Below are positions 43,057 to 55,568 of a stretch of 64,000 nucleotides of DNA, piece by piece. Source of the DNA: Isoetes taiwanensis. Lineage: Eukaryota; Streptophyta; Lycopodiopsida; Isoetales; Isoetaceae. A program made the position numbers and the translations under genes. Location of the stretch: contig JAJEKV010000070.1 of NCBI GenBank assembly GCA_021234155.1, forward strand, positions 6,365,334 to 6,429,333, read 5' to 3'. Position 1 is the stretch's first letter; each line of letters starts with the position of its first letter. The notes beneath the pieces were generated by a model. That model saw only the letters and a program-made list of their open reading frames with translations. It ran no database searches and was not told the origin of the DNA.

Positions 43057-43136
43057 AGATGGATTAGGAATCCACCGGCAAAAATCAGAATTTATTTTCG
43101 CATACGCATTAATTGCTAATTTATGAATGTCTTGCC
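43057..43136 (+). other. AT-rich box of the monomer (representative copy)
   Basis: About 75 bp running from 'gatggattaggaatcc' to the anchor are A/T dominated (cagaatttattttcgcat, gcattaattgctaattt), whereas the rest of the monomer is GC-rich. The box is among the best conserved parts of the unit and contains nested short palindromes such as TTAATTAA in many copies. Its role is unknown. An easily unwound or nucleosome-poor element is an inference from composition only. Confidence 0.75.
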
Positions 43137-44228
43137 ACCGCAAAGCGCCTCGACTCTACTTGCCACATCGGGAGGAGGACAGGCCCAAACTCCGCCTCAC
43201 CGCCTCTTGCTCCGTATTCTCGCTGCAGCTTTTCGCCAGGTCCTAAGTGCAATACTCAAGTCTCGCCCCAAAACGCAAACCCTTCTAGAACTTGGCAACC
43301 CACAGTGGCTTACGCTTTGGAGGCCCCCTCTCCTTGTCGATTCGGCGGACCTGCAACTGACTCTGACGGGGAGTGGGGGTGTTGACGCCGTGAGCACGGA
43401 CCCTAAAATCCCTGAAGCCGCTGTCCCTAATTCCCCAAGGCCCCTCGGGGACTGACTCTGCACCTCCTCCGGACCGCTGATTTGGCTCTCGCCATCGGAC
43501 TTAACGCCGACATTGCCCCGACCAAGCTCGCGGGCCGTAAGACCCTCCCACCCGCTACCTCCAAGAAGCAATTCAAAGTAGCTCTACTTCCATCACACTC
43601 GTGAGTCAATTGGCCTAGGGATGGGATGCGATAATTGCCGTGTGGAGGGCGTGGAGGCTTTTCTTTTGCAAAACCACCTTGTAACTTGCTCCCTAGGGTA
43701 GTTTCGGCCATTCCTAATTTATTTGGCGGTGGTCGATTGCCATTCCTCGAGCCTCCCTCAAAGGTTCAACGCATAAGACAATCGCGGGGTTTCTACAAGG
43801 CCGACCTCGTGATTTCGCTGGCTGGACAAGTTCTCCTGACCGACTGAATCTTTAGGGCCTTCCCCAAGAGGGGCCTCTTTGAACTGAGGATCCAACGGTC
43901 GGATAGGGGAACCGCTCCGGAGGGTGGTCATTAGCGCAGCCGGGAGCGCCGCTGTGAAGGGCTGCTCGGGAACTTTTGGATCCCGCCTCTTGGGGTCCGG
44001 ACTCTCTTGTGAGGGGATCCTCGCAAGGTCCCGCCTCGCTTTGGACTTGGGAAGGGTGCTACCGGTTGCCCCGCAACGTGGCTGCCCGACCGCTTCTAAT
44101 GCTAACCCTTTGACCTATGACCTCTCCTCAAAAAATTTCTAAAATTGGGCTGTGGTGTCGAGATGGATTAAGAAACTAGCCGGCAAAAATCAGAATTTAT
44201 TTTCGCATAATGCATTAATTGTGAATTT
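43123..44228 (+). repeat. Representative full monomer (anchor m40), internal map
   Basis: Order of landmarks in this 1,106-bp copy. The anchor atgaatgtcttgcc is at 43,123. The 'catcgggaggaggac' box is near 43,167. A C-rich block ends in cgccccaaaacgcaaacc, followed by the XbaI site TCTAGA at 43,284 and 'ttacgctttggaggcc'. Next come a G-rich 'gagtgggggtgttgacgcc' box and a 'ccctaaaatccc' box. After 'gaccaagctcgcgggccgtaagacc' comes 'tccaagaagc', the variable marker site. Then follow 'tcaattggcctagg', the 'cttgctccctaggg' box and 'acaagttctcc'. The inverted repeat CCCC-AAGA-GGGG is at 43,862-43,873. Two BamHI-type GGATCC sites and 'ctaaccctttgacc' lead into the AT-rich box before the next anchor. 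The same order holds in the copies I inspected across the array. Confidence 0.9.
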
Positions 44229-47200
44229 ATGAATGTCTTGCCACTGCAGCCCCACTTCTACTTGCCACATCGGGAGGAGGATGTGCCCAAACTCCCTACT
44301 CCGCCGGGCCTCCCTTGCTCCGTATTCTCGCACAGAAATTTCTAGGCCAGGTCCTGCGTACTGCATCAAGTCTCGCCCCAAAAACGCAAACCCTTCTAGA
44401 ACTCCGGCAACCCATGTGGTTTACGTTGGAGGCTCTCCTTGCTCGACGGGCGGGACTTGAGCCGTGACTTGACGTGGAGTGGGGTGCTGGGACGCCAGAG
44501 TTACCTGACTCCTAAAATCCCCCTGCTGCTTGCCCCCAATTTCTCTCCCCAAAGGCCTTGGGACCTGACCGGGCGACTCCTGGACCGCGATTTGGCTCGC
44601 CAATGGACTCTAACGCCCCACATTGCCCCCCTCGGGACAAGTTCCGCGGGTTGAAGACCACCCACTTCCAAGAAGCGCCAAAGTAGCTCACTTCATCACA
44701 CTCGTAGCCAATCGCCTGTGATGTGGATGCGGATACCGCCGGGAGGGCGGAGTGTTTTCTTTTGCAAACCGACCTTGTAACTTGCTCCCTAGGTAATCCT
44801 GACGCATTTGGCAGGGTCGATTTGCCATTCCGAGCCTCCCGTGCCCAACGCACAAGACACGCGTTTCTAAGCAAGGCCACCTCGTGACGCCAGCGTTTGA
44901 CAAGTTCTCTGACCGACTGGAATCTTTTGGGCCTTCCCCAAGAGGGGCCCCTCAACGGAGGGGATCCAACGGTCGGATAGGGGAATCACCGGAGGGTGGT
45001 TACAGCGCAGCACGGGAGCTGTGAAGGGCTGCTCTCGGAACTTTTGATCCCGCCTGGGTCCTGGACTCTCCCTCTTGTGAGGGATCCCCGCAAGGTCCCG
45101 GCCTCGCTTGATTCTAAAGGTGTACCGTTGCCCCGCAACGCTGCCCCACCGCTCTAATGCTAACCCTTTGACCTAGACCTCTCCTAAAATTTCAAAATTG
45201 GGCTGTGTGTCGAGATGGATTAGGAATCCAGCCGCAAAAATCGCACTTATTTTCGTGACAATGCATTAATTATAATTTATGAATGTCTTGCCATCGCAAA
45301 GCTTCCTAATTTCTACTTCTGCTACATCGGGAGGAGACAGGCTCAAACTCCGCCTCCGCCGCCTTGCTCCGTGACATTTCCCCGGGACAGAGTTTTTCGC
45401 CGTCCTGCGTAACAGACTGTCTCTCGCCCCCAAAACGCGAAACCCTTCTAGGAATTTGGCAACCCATGTGGCCGCTTTGGAGGCCCTCTCCTTGTCGATT
45501 CCGCCATGGACCTTGCACCGTGACTTGACGTGGAGGTGTTGACGCTGCAGCATCGGACCCTAAAATCCCCCCTCGAAGCCGCTTGCCCCAATTCTCTCCC
45601 CAAGGCCCCCGGGACGCGACGCCACCTCCCTCTCCCAATCACGCTGACGGCTCGCCAATGGACCTTAACGCCGCATATTGCCCCGCTGGGGGACCAAGCT
45701 CCGTGGCCGTAAGACCACCCACCTCCAAGAAGCACCAAAGTAGCTCACTTCCATCACACTCGTAGTCAATTGGCCTAGGATGTGGGATGCGATACTGCCG
45801 CGGAGGCGCGGAGTGCTTTTCTTTTGCAAAACCGTAATCTTTGTAACTTGCTCTAGGTAATTTCGCCATTCCTACGCATTTGGTGGTCGCATTTGCTATT
45901 CTCCGAGCTCTCCCCAAAGGTTCAACGACAAGACACGCGCGTTCTACAAGGCCAATTTCGTGATCACGGCTTGACAAGTTCCCTCCCGGACCGACCGGAA
46001 TCTTTAGGCCTTCCCAAGAGGCCTTGAACGGGAGGATCCAACGGTCGGATAGGGGAACCGGGCCCGGGAGGGTGGTGGTTAGCGCAGCTCGGGAGCGCTG
46101 CTGTGAAGGGCCGCCGGGAACTTTTTTGATCCCCGCTTCTTGGGTCCCACTCTCCCTCTGTGGTGGATCCCCGCAAAGGTCCTCGCCTCAAGCGCACTTG
46201 GGTGCCACGGCTGTTCTCGCAACGCCGCCCCTCACCGCTCTAATGCTAACCCTTTGACCTAGACCTTCTCCTCGTACCTCCTCAAAATTGGGCCGCGGTG
46301 GCCGGAAATGGATTACAATCCAGCCGGGCAAAAATCAGAATTTATTTTCGCATAAATGCATTAATTCGCGTAATTTATGAATGTCTTGCCATCAGAAAAG
46401 CGCCCGACTTTCTACTTGCCACATCGGAGGAGGATGTGCCCAAACTCCGCCCGCCAGCTTCCTTGCTCCGTATTCTGGCTGTACGGCCGTCCTGCGTAAT
46501 GTATCAAGTCTCGCCCCAAAACGCGAAACCTCCTTCTAGAACCCGGCAACCTGGCTGGGGCTTGGCTGCTTTGGGAGGCCCCTCTCCTGTCGATTCGGGC
46601 GGACCTTGGCGCCGTGACTTGACGTGGAGTGGGGTGTTGACGCCGTGAGCACGGACTTAAAATCCCTGAAGTCGCTGCCCCGGCACTCTCTCTCCCCAAA
46701 GGTCTTGGGGACTACCTGCCACCTCCCTCTCCGAATCGGGACAGCTCGCTATCGACTCGAACGCTTCATTATTGCCCCTGGGACCAAGTTCCGTGGCCAG
46801 AAGACCACCCACTTCCAAGAAGCGCCAAAGTAGCTCACTTCCATCAAGCACTCGTGAGTCAATTGGCCTAGGATGTGGATGCTGGATAACAAGCCGGAGG
46901 GCGGAGTGTTTCTTTCTTTTGCAAACTGGACCTTGTAATCTTGCTCCCTAGGTAATTTCGCCATTCCGGACGCATTTGGCAGGTCGATTTGCCATTCCCG
47001 AGCTCCTGCCCGCCAACGACAAGACATCAAGTGGTTTCTAAGGCTTCACCTCGTGACGCTTCGCTACGTTTGACAAGTTCTCCCGACCGACCGGAATCTT
47101 TAGGGCCTTCCCCAAGAGGGGCCCCCGAACGGAGGATCCAACGGTCGGATAGGGGAACCGGGCTCCTGAGGGTGGTCATTAGCGGTGCCCCCTGGGAGCG

Positions 47201-50200
47201 CCGCCAGAAGGGGTCGTGAACTTTTTGGATCCCCGGCTTCGTCCTACTCTCCCTCTCGCGGAGGGATCCCCGCAAGGTCCCGCCTCGCTTTGACTTGGGA
47301 AGGGTGCCACCGCTGCCCTCTCTCAAGCAACGGGCTGCCCCGACCGCTCTAATGCTAACCCTTGACCTAGACCTTCTCCCAAAATTTCAAAAATTGGGTC
47401 ATGAAAGGAAGATGGATTGAACTAGCCGCAAAAATCGCACTTATTTTCGCATAAATGCATTAATTAAGTAATTTATGAATGTCTTGCCACTCTAAAGCCT
47501 AATTTCTACTTGCCACACTCCAGAGTGGAGGAGGACAGGCCCAAACTCCTCGGCCTCCTGGCCGGGCCTCCTGCTCCAGATTCTCGCTGCGTTTTCGCCG
47601 TGTCCTAAGTGCAACAGAGCCAAGTCTCTACCAAAACGCGAAAACCCTTCTAGAACTTGCAACCTACATGGTTTACGCTGGAGGCTCCTCTTGTCGACGT
47701 GGGCGACCTTGCACCGTGACTTGACATGGAGTGGGGTGTTGACGCCAAAGCACGGACCCTAAAATCCTCGAAGCCGCTATTCAATTTCTCTCCTGCTGCC
47801 CCTGGGACTGACGCAAGCACCTCCCTCTCCCATCGGGCGATTGATCTCCGCCAATGGGACCTGCACGTCGCATATTGCCCTCGGGACTGGTTTTTCTCCG
47901 CGGGCTGTAAGACCACCACTTCCAAGAAGCACCCAAAGTAGCCTACTTCCATCACACCTCGTGAGTCAATTGGCCAAGGATGTGGGATGGATAATCGGGC
48001 CGTGGGAGGGCGGAGTGTTTTCTTTTGCAAACCACCTTGTAACTTGCTCCCTAGGTAACTTCGCTTATTCCTGACGCATTTGGGTGGTCGCATTTGCCAT
48101 TCGGAGCCTCCCTGCTGCCCAACGACAAGACATCATGGGTTTCTACAAGGCCTACATCGACTGGCTGTTTGACAAGTTCTCCTGACCGGGACTGGAATCT
48201 TTAGGGCTCTCCCGGCGAGGGGCTCTTGAACGGGAGGATCCACCTGGGCTTGGATAGGGAACCGGGCTCCTGGGAGGGTGGTTTGACATGGCACGGGAGC
48301 CGCCAGAAGGGCCGCAGAACTTTTGACCCGCCTGGGTCCTGGACTTCCCCTCTTGTGAGGGATCCTCGCAAGGTCCCGCCTCCTCTTGATTCTTGGGGGA
48401 AGGGTGCCAGCTCGTTGCTCAGAACGGCCGCTCACCGCTCTAATGCTAACCCTTTGACTCAGACCTTCTCCAAAATTTCAAAATTGGGCCGTGTGCTGAA
48501 ATGGATTAAGAATCCAGCCGCAAAAATCGCACTTATTTTCGTGACAATGCATTAATTATGTAATTTATGAATGTCTTGCCATCATAAAAGCCCCCGACTT
48601 CTACTTTGCCACATCGGGAGGAGGATAGGCTCAAACCCGGCCCGGCCAGCCTCTTGCTCCAGACATTCTTGGTCATAGCTTGTACAGTCCTAAGTGTGCA
48701 CAGACAAGTCTCGCCCCCAAAAACGCAAACCCTTCTAGAACCCGGCAACCCAATGTGGTTTACTGCTTTAAGGCCCTCTCCTTGTCGACTGCAAGGACCT
48801 TGCTACCGTGACTTGACGTGAGGGGGTGTTGACGCCTCGTGAGCACTAATTCTAAAATCCCCGAAGTCGCTTTGCCCCGGACTCTCTCCCCAAAGGTCTT
48901 GGGACTACCGGGCTTACCTCCCCTCTCCTGGACCGCGATTTGGCTCTGCGCCAATGGACTCGTGAACGCTTCATTGGCGCCCCCGGGGACTCAAGTCTCG
49001 TGGCCACGTAAGACCAATCTCGACCTCCAAGAAGCCTCAAAGTAGCCTGCTACTTCCATCACACTCGTAGGTCAATTGGCCTGGGGATGTGGATGCTGGA
49101 TCGTCGGGAGGGCGGAGTGTTTCTTTGCAAAACCACCTTGTAACTTGCTCCCTAGGGTACTCGGCCATTCCTAATTTATTTGGCAGGGCCGACGGCTATT
49201 CCCCGAGCCTCCTGCCCTAACGACAAGACACCGCGTTTCTACAAGGCCGAATTCTCGTGACGTTTCAGCGGTTTGACAAGTTCTCCGACCGACCTGGAAT
49301 CTTTAGGCCTTCCCCGGAAGAGGGGCCCCCAATCTGGTGATCCAACGGGTCGGATAGGGGAACCGGCCCGGAGTGGTCATTAGCGCGCAGCTCCCCGGGA
49401 GCGCCGCCAGAAGGGCTGCCTCGAACTTTTTGGACCTTCGGGTCCCACTCTCCCCTCTTGTGAGGGATCCCCTCGCAAGGTCCCCGCCTCGCTTGATTCT
49501 TGGGGAAGGGAAAATGGCTGTCTCGCAACGCCGCGCCCCGACCGCTCTAATGCTAACCTCTTTGACCTTAGGACCTTCTCCAAAAATTTCAAATTGGGCT
49601 GTAGTCAAGATGGATTAGGAATCCAGCCGCAAAATCAGAATTTATTTTTCGCATAATGTACACTAAGTAATTCTATGAATGTCTTGCCACCGCAAAGCCA
49701 CTCGACTTCTACTTGCCACATCGGGAGGAGTGACAGGCCCAAACTCCGGGCCTCCGGCCGCCTCTTGCTCCTGTGATTTCGGCTGTAGCTGCCAGGTCCT
49801 ATGCAATGCACCAAGTCTCGCCCCCAAAACGCAAACCCTTCTAGAACTTTGCAACCCACATGGTTTTTCTACGTGCTTTTGGAGGCCCTCTCCTTGTCGA
49901 TTCTGCGGGACCTTGCACCGCGACTTCCTGACGCGGGAGTGGGGGTGTTGGACGCCAAAGCACGACCCTAAAATCCCCCCTCGAAGCCGCCACCCCACCC
50001 TCTCCCCAAGCCCCTCGGGGACCCACGCGCCACCTCCCTCTCCTCCTAATCGCCATTTGGATCTCGCCGCATGACCTGTAACGCCGACATTGCCCTCGGG
50101 ACTAAGCTCCTCATGGGCCGTAAGACCACCCGACTCCAAGAAGCACCAAAGTAAAATTTCAACTTCCATCACACTCAGTCAATTGGCCAAGGATGTGGAT

Positions 50201-51849
50201 GCTGGATACCGCTGCGGAGGGCGTGAGTGTTTTTCTTTTGCAAAACCGACCTTGTAACTTTGCTCCTAGGTAACTTCGCTATTCTAATTCATTTGGCAGT
50301 GGTCGCATTTGCCATTCCGAGCCTCCCCTCAGCGTCTGTAATCCACAAGACACTCATGCTCTTGGGGCAAGGCCGTATACATCGACGCTTCCGGGCGGTT
50401 TGACAAGTTCTCCCGGACCGACTGAATCTTTAGGCCTCCTCAAGAGGGGCCCTTGAACGGAGGGGATCCAACGGCCTGATAGGGGAACCGGGCCCTGAGG
50501 GTGGTTACATGCAGCCCCCTCGGGAGCCGCTTGCCGTGAAGGGCTGCCTCGAGAACTTTTTGATCCCGGGCTTTGGGGGTCCCACTTCCCTCTTGCGAGG
50601 GATCCCCGCATGGGTCCGCCTCCTTGACTTAAAGGTGCCACCGTTGTCTCCGCAACGCTGCCCCACTGCTCTAATGCTAACCCTTGACCTAGACCTTCTC
50701 CTCAAAATTTCAAAATTGGGCTGTGTGTGCTGGAGATGGATTAAGAACTAGCTGGCAAAAATCAGAATTTATTTTCGTGACAATGCATTAATTAAGTAAT
50801 TTATGAATGTCTTCTGCCATCGGCAAAAGCGCCTCCCCGACTTTCTAATGCCACATCGGGAGGAGGATGCCAGGCCCAAACTCCGCCTCCGCCAGTTCCC
50901 TTTTGCTCCTGCGATTCTTATTGGTAGCCGAAGCGTCCTGCGTAACAGACACCAAGTCTCGCCCCCAAAACGCGAAACCCTTTCTAGAACCCTCGCAACC
51001 TGGCTGTGGTTTACAAGTTTTTGGAGGCCCTCTCCTTGTCGACCAAGGACCTGCACCGGACTTGACGTGGAGTGGGGGTGTTGGACGCCAGAGCACGACC
51101 CTAAAATTCCCCTAAGCTGCTTGCCCTCAATTTCCTCTCTCCCCAAGGCCTTGGGGAATTACCTGCCACTCTCTCTGTGACCCATTTGGCTCACAATGGA
51201 CTCCTTTAACGCCACATTGCCCCCTCGGGGACTAAGTTCCTCGCGGGCTGTGAAGACCACCCACCTCCAAGAAGCCGCCAAAGTAGCTCTCACTTCCATC
51301 ACACCGTAGCTCAATTGGCCTAGGATGTGATGCGATACCGCCGTGGAGGGCGCGGAGTGCTGGCTTCTTTGCAAAACCAACCTTGTAACTTGCTCCCTAG
51401 GTACTTTCGCCATTCCCACGATTTGGCAGGGTCAGATTGCCATTCCGAGCTCCTCGTGCCCGAACGCATAAGACACCGCTGGTTTCTACAAGGCTTCACC
51501 TCAGACGCCCGGGCCGCTTGACAAGTTCTCCCTAATCGACCGAATCTTTGGGCCTCCCAAGAGGGGCCCCTGAACGGAGGATCCAAATCTGGCCGGATAG
51601 GAATCGGCCCGGAGGATGGTCACAGCTGCGCCTCGGGAGCGCCAGAAGGGGTCACTGGAACTTTTTTTGATCCCGCTCTTGGGTCCTACTTCGGTGAGGG
51701 GATCCCCGCAAGGTCCTCGCCTGCTTGACTTGGGGAAGGGTGCCAACTCGTTGCTCTGCAACGGGCTGCCCCCACTGCTCTAATGCTAACCCTTGACCTA
51801 GACCTTCTCCTCAAAAATTTCAAAATTGGGCCGTAGGCCGTGGAGATGG

Positions 51850-51869
51850 ATTAGGAATATTAATTATGC
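51850..51869 (+). repeat. 36-bp deletion junction, monomer before anchor 51,874
   Basis: Reads attaggaatattaattatg after 'gtaggccgtgg'. This is the only copy with this deletion inside the dimeric block at the right end. Confidence 0.85.
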
Positions 51870-54800
51870 ACTTATGAATGTCTTCAAGCATCAGCAGTGC
51901 TCTCACTCTACTTGCCACATCGGGAGGAGGACAGGCCCAAACTCCTGGGCCCGCCGCTTCCCTTTGCTCCTGAATGGGCTGCGCCTTCTGCCGTGTCCTA
52001 AGTGCAATGCATCAAGTCTCGCCCCAAACGCAAACCCTTTCTAGAATCCTCGCAACCCAATGGTTTACGCTTTGGGAGGCCCTCCTTGTCAGGATTCGGC
52101 GGACCTTGCACCGCGGGATTCTGACATAGAGGGGTGTTGACGCCAAAGCTCTAATTCTAAAAAATCCCCCTTTAGCCGCTAGTTCCCAATTTCCTCTCCC
52201 CAAGGCCCCGGGGATCTGACGCAAGCACCTCCCCTCTCCTGGACCGCGATTTGGCTCTCGCTTGCACGGACTCGTAACGCCTACATTGCCTTGGGGACCA
52301 AGTTCGTGGCCAGAAGACCACCCTCACCTCCAAGAAGCACCAAAGTAGCTCACTTCCACTGCACCCCTCAGAAATAATTGGCCTAGGATGTGACGCGGAT
52401 ACCGCCGTGGAGGGCGTGGAGTGTTTCTTCTTTTGCAAAACCGCCTTGTAATTCTGTTCTCTAGGTAATTTCGCCATTCCGACGCATTTGGCAGGTCGCA
52501 TTTGCCATTCCGCAGCCTCCCCGCTGTCTTCAACGACAAGACACTCTGCTTCTAAGGCGTCGCACTCTCGACGCCCGCTGCTTGACAAGTTCTCCTGACC
52601 ATCTGGAATCTTTAGGCCTTCCTCAAGAGGGTTCGAACGAGGGATCCAACGTCGGATAGGGGAACCGGGCTTCGGAGGGTATCGCCATGCAGCCCCTGGG
52701 AGCCGCCAGAAGGGCCGCCGGAACTTTTTTGATCCCGCTTCTTGGGGTCCCACTCTCCTCTTGTGAGGGATCCCCGCGGCACCCCGGGCTCCTGCTTGAC
52801 TTGGGAAGGGTGCCAGCCTCGGTTGCCCCCGCAACGGCTGCCCCGGACCGCTCTAATGCTAACCTCTTTGACCTAGACCTTCTCCTCAAAATTTCAAAAT
52901 TGGGTCGTGGTGGCCGGGAGGAGATGGATTAAGAATCCAGCCAAAAATCAGAATTTATTTTTCAGACAATGCATTAATTATGTAATTTATGAATGTCTTA
53001 AGCATCGCAAAAGGCCTCCCAACTTCTAATACTTACACATCGGGAGGAGGATGTGCCCAAACCTGCCCTCCGGCTGGCCCCTTGTTCACATTCTCAGCTG
53101 TACTTTCTGTGCCAGTCCCTAAGTGCAATGTATCAAGTCTCCCAAAAAGAAACCCTCTAGAACCCGCAACCCATGTGGTTTACAGTTTGGGAGGCCCTCC
53201 TTGTCGACGGGCGGGACCGCGCCGGACTTGACGTGGAGTGGGGGTGTTGACGCCGCAGCACTCCGGGACTCTAAAATCTCGGTCGCTGTCTCGCACTTCC
53301 TCTCTCCCCAAGGCCTTGGGGATCTGACTAATTCTCCCTCTCCTAGGGATCACATTTGGGCTCAGCTAATGGACTCAACGCCTACATTGCCCTGGGACTA
53401 AGTTCCAGGGCTAAGACCACCACCTCCAAGAAGCTAAAGTAGCTCACTTCCATCACACTCAGAAATAATTGGCCTAGGATGTGGATGCTACAAGCCGTGG
53501 AGGAAGTGAGTGTTTCTTTCTTTGCAAAACCCACCTTGTAACTTGCTCCCTAGGGTAATTCTCACGCATTCCTGACGACATTTGGCGGTGGTCGATTTGC
53601 CATTCCTGAGCTCCTAAGTGTCTCTAAACGACAAGACATCATGGGTTTCTAAGGCTTGCCTTAGACGGGTTTGACAAGTTCTCCCTGACCGACCGAATCT
53701 TTGGGCCTTCCCGAAGAGGGGCCCTCAACGTGAGGATCCAACTGGCCTGATAGGGGAACCGGCTCCCGGGGTGGGAGTCATTAGCGGCAAAATGGGAGCC
53801 GCCACCTCGGAACTTCTTGGATCCCTACTAGGGGTCCTGGCTCTCCCTCTTGTGAGGGATCCCCGCTAGGTCCTCGTCCTCGCTTTGGACTTGGGAAGGG
53901 TGCTACCGCCAGTTCTGCACCCGCCAGTTCCGGCACCGCTCTAATGCTAACCTTGACCTGTGATCTTCCAAAAATTTCAAAATTGGGCTGCAGGCTTTAT
54001 GGATTAGGAATCCAAATTTCGGGCAAAAATCAGAATTTATTTTCGTATAATGTACAATGGTGAATTTATGAATGTCTTGCCACCGCAAAAGCTCTAATTT
54101 CTAATACTTGCTACATCGAGGAGGACAGGCCCAACTCCGCCCGCCGCCTCTGTTCAGATTCTACGTTACTTCTGCCAGTCCTATGCAATGTATCAAGTCT
54201 CGCCCCCAAAAACGCAAACCCTTCTAGAACCCGCAACCCACATGGTTTCATTTTGGAGGTTCTCTCTGTCGATTCAAGGGACTCGCACTACGACTTGACG
54301 TGGAGTGGTGGCTGACGCCAGAGCACTAATTCTAAAACCCCCTGAAGTCGCTAGTTCCACCCTCTCCCAAGGCCCTGGGGACCTGACACGGGCACCTCCC
54401 TCTCCGAATCAACACGATTTGGCTCGCCAATGGACTTAACGCCCCATATTGCCCTAGGGACCAAGTTCCGCGGGCCAGAAGACCACCCGACTTCCAAGAA
54501 GCCGCAAGTACCACTTCCATCACACTCAGAGTCAATTGGCCTAGGATGTGGATGCTGGATACCGCCGTGGAGGGCGGAGTGTTTCTTTCTTTGCAAAACC
54601 TAATCTTGTAACTTGCTCCCCTAGGGTAATTTCACCATTCCTGATTCATTTAAGTGGTTTATTTACATTCCGTGAAGCTTCCCCAAAGGCTCAACGATAA
54701 GACACTACTTGCTTTGCTGGCACACCTCAGACGCGTTTGACAAGTTCTCCCGACCGACCGGAATCTTTTGGGCCTTCCCGGCGAGGGGCCCCGAAATCCG

Positions 54801-55131
54801 AGGGGGAACCGGGCCCGTGAGGGTGGTCATTAGCGCAGCCCCTGTGAGCGCCGCCAGAAGGGCCGCCCTGAACTTTTTGGATCCCCGCCTGGGGTCCTAC
54901 TCTCCCTCTTGGGTGGGAGGGATCCTGCAAGGTCCTGGCCTCGCTTGGACTTGGGGAAGGGTGTGCCAGCTCGGTTGCCCCGCAATGGCCGCCCCGGACC
55001 GCTCTAATGCTAACCTTTTGACCTAGACCTTTCTCCGGTAAATTTTGAAAATTGGGTCAGGCCGAGATGGATTAGGAATCCACTGCAAAAATCAGAATTT
55101 ATTTTCGCATAATGCATTAATTGCTTAATTT

Positions 55132-55568
55132 ATGAATGTTCTTGCCACCGCAAAGCTCACTTCTACTTCTGCCACATCGAGGAGTGTGGCTGTGCCCAAC
55201 CCGCTCCGGCCGGGCCTCCCTTTTGCCCGTATTCTCTGGCCGCCTTCTACCAGGTCCCAAGTGCAATGTACTGCCCTCGCCCCCAAAACGTGAAACCCTT
55301 CTAGAACCCGCAAACCTACGTGGCTTTACGCTGGAGGCCCCTCTCCTTGTCGATTCGTGGGCGAACCTTGCGCCGTGACTTGACGGGAGTGGGGGTGTTG
55401 ACGCCAGAGTACGACCTTGAAATCCCCCCTGGCTGCTTGCCCCACTTCTCTCTCCCTGCCCTGGGGACAGACGGGCTTACTCCCTCTCCGGACCGCGATG
55501 GCTCGCCAATGGATTCCAGAACGCCGACATTGCCCTCGAGACCAAGTTCCGTACAGAAGACCAAAACT
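55132..55568 (+). repeat. Last regular monomer, broken off after ~435 bp
   Basis: It follows the usual landmark order from the anchor to 'gaccaagttccg...agaagacca', then jumps to 'ctcgcccccaaaa', a phase about 280 bp earlier in the unit. The remaining ~650 bp of the monomer are missing. Confidence 0.9.

Larger units (their letters stand above)
42034..55559 (+). repeat. Dimeric higher-order block (~2.2-kb unit)
   Basis: After the 'catcgggaggag' box, monomers alternate strictly between a 'gat' form and a 'gacagg' form. The gat form occurs at about 42,090; 44,279; 46,432; 48,622; 50,865 and 53,050. The gac form occurs at about 43,178; 45,331; 47,532; 49,731; 51,927 and 54,122. The last copy (55,183) reads 'tgtgccc', the gat type. 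The aagaagcacc marker falls only on gac-type monomers (45,727; 47,928; 50,137; 52,332) and never on gat-type ones. 'gacgccaaagc' occurs in three of those four. Linked alternation at independent sites is the signature of a two-monomer repeat. Confidence 0.8.

Noticed and set aside
52172-52834. Longest ORF in the array (220 codons, minus strand)
   Set aside because: It spans several monomer landmarks, and the equivalent stretch in neighbouring copies is broken by stops. No domain is visible.
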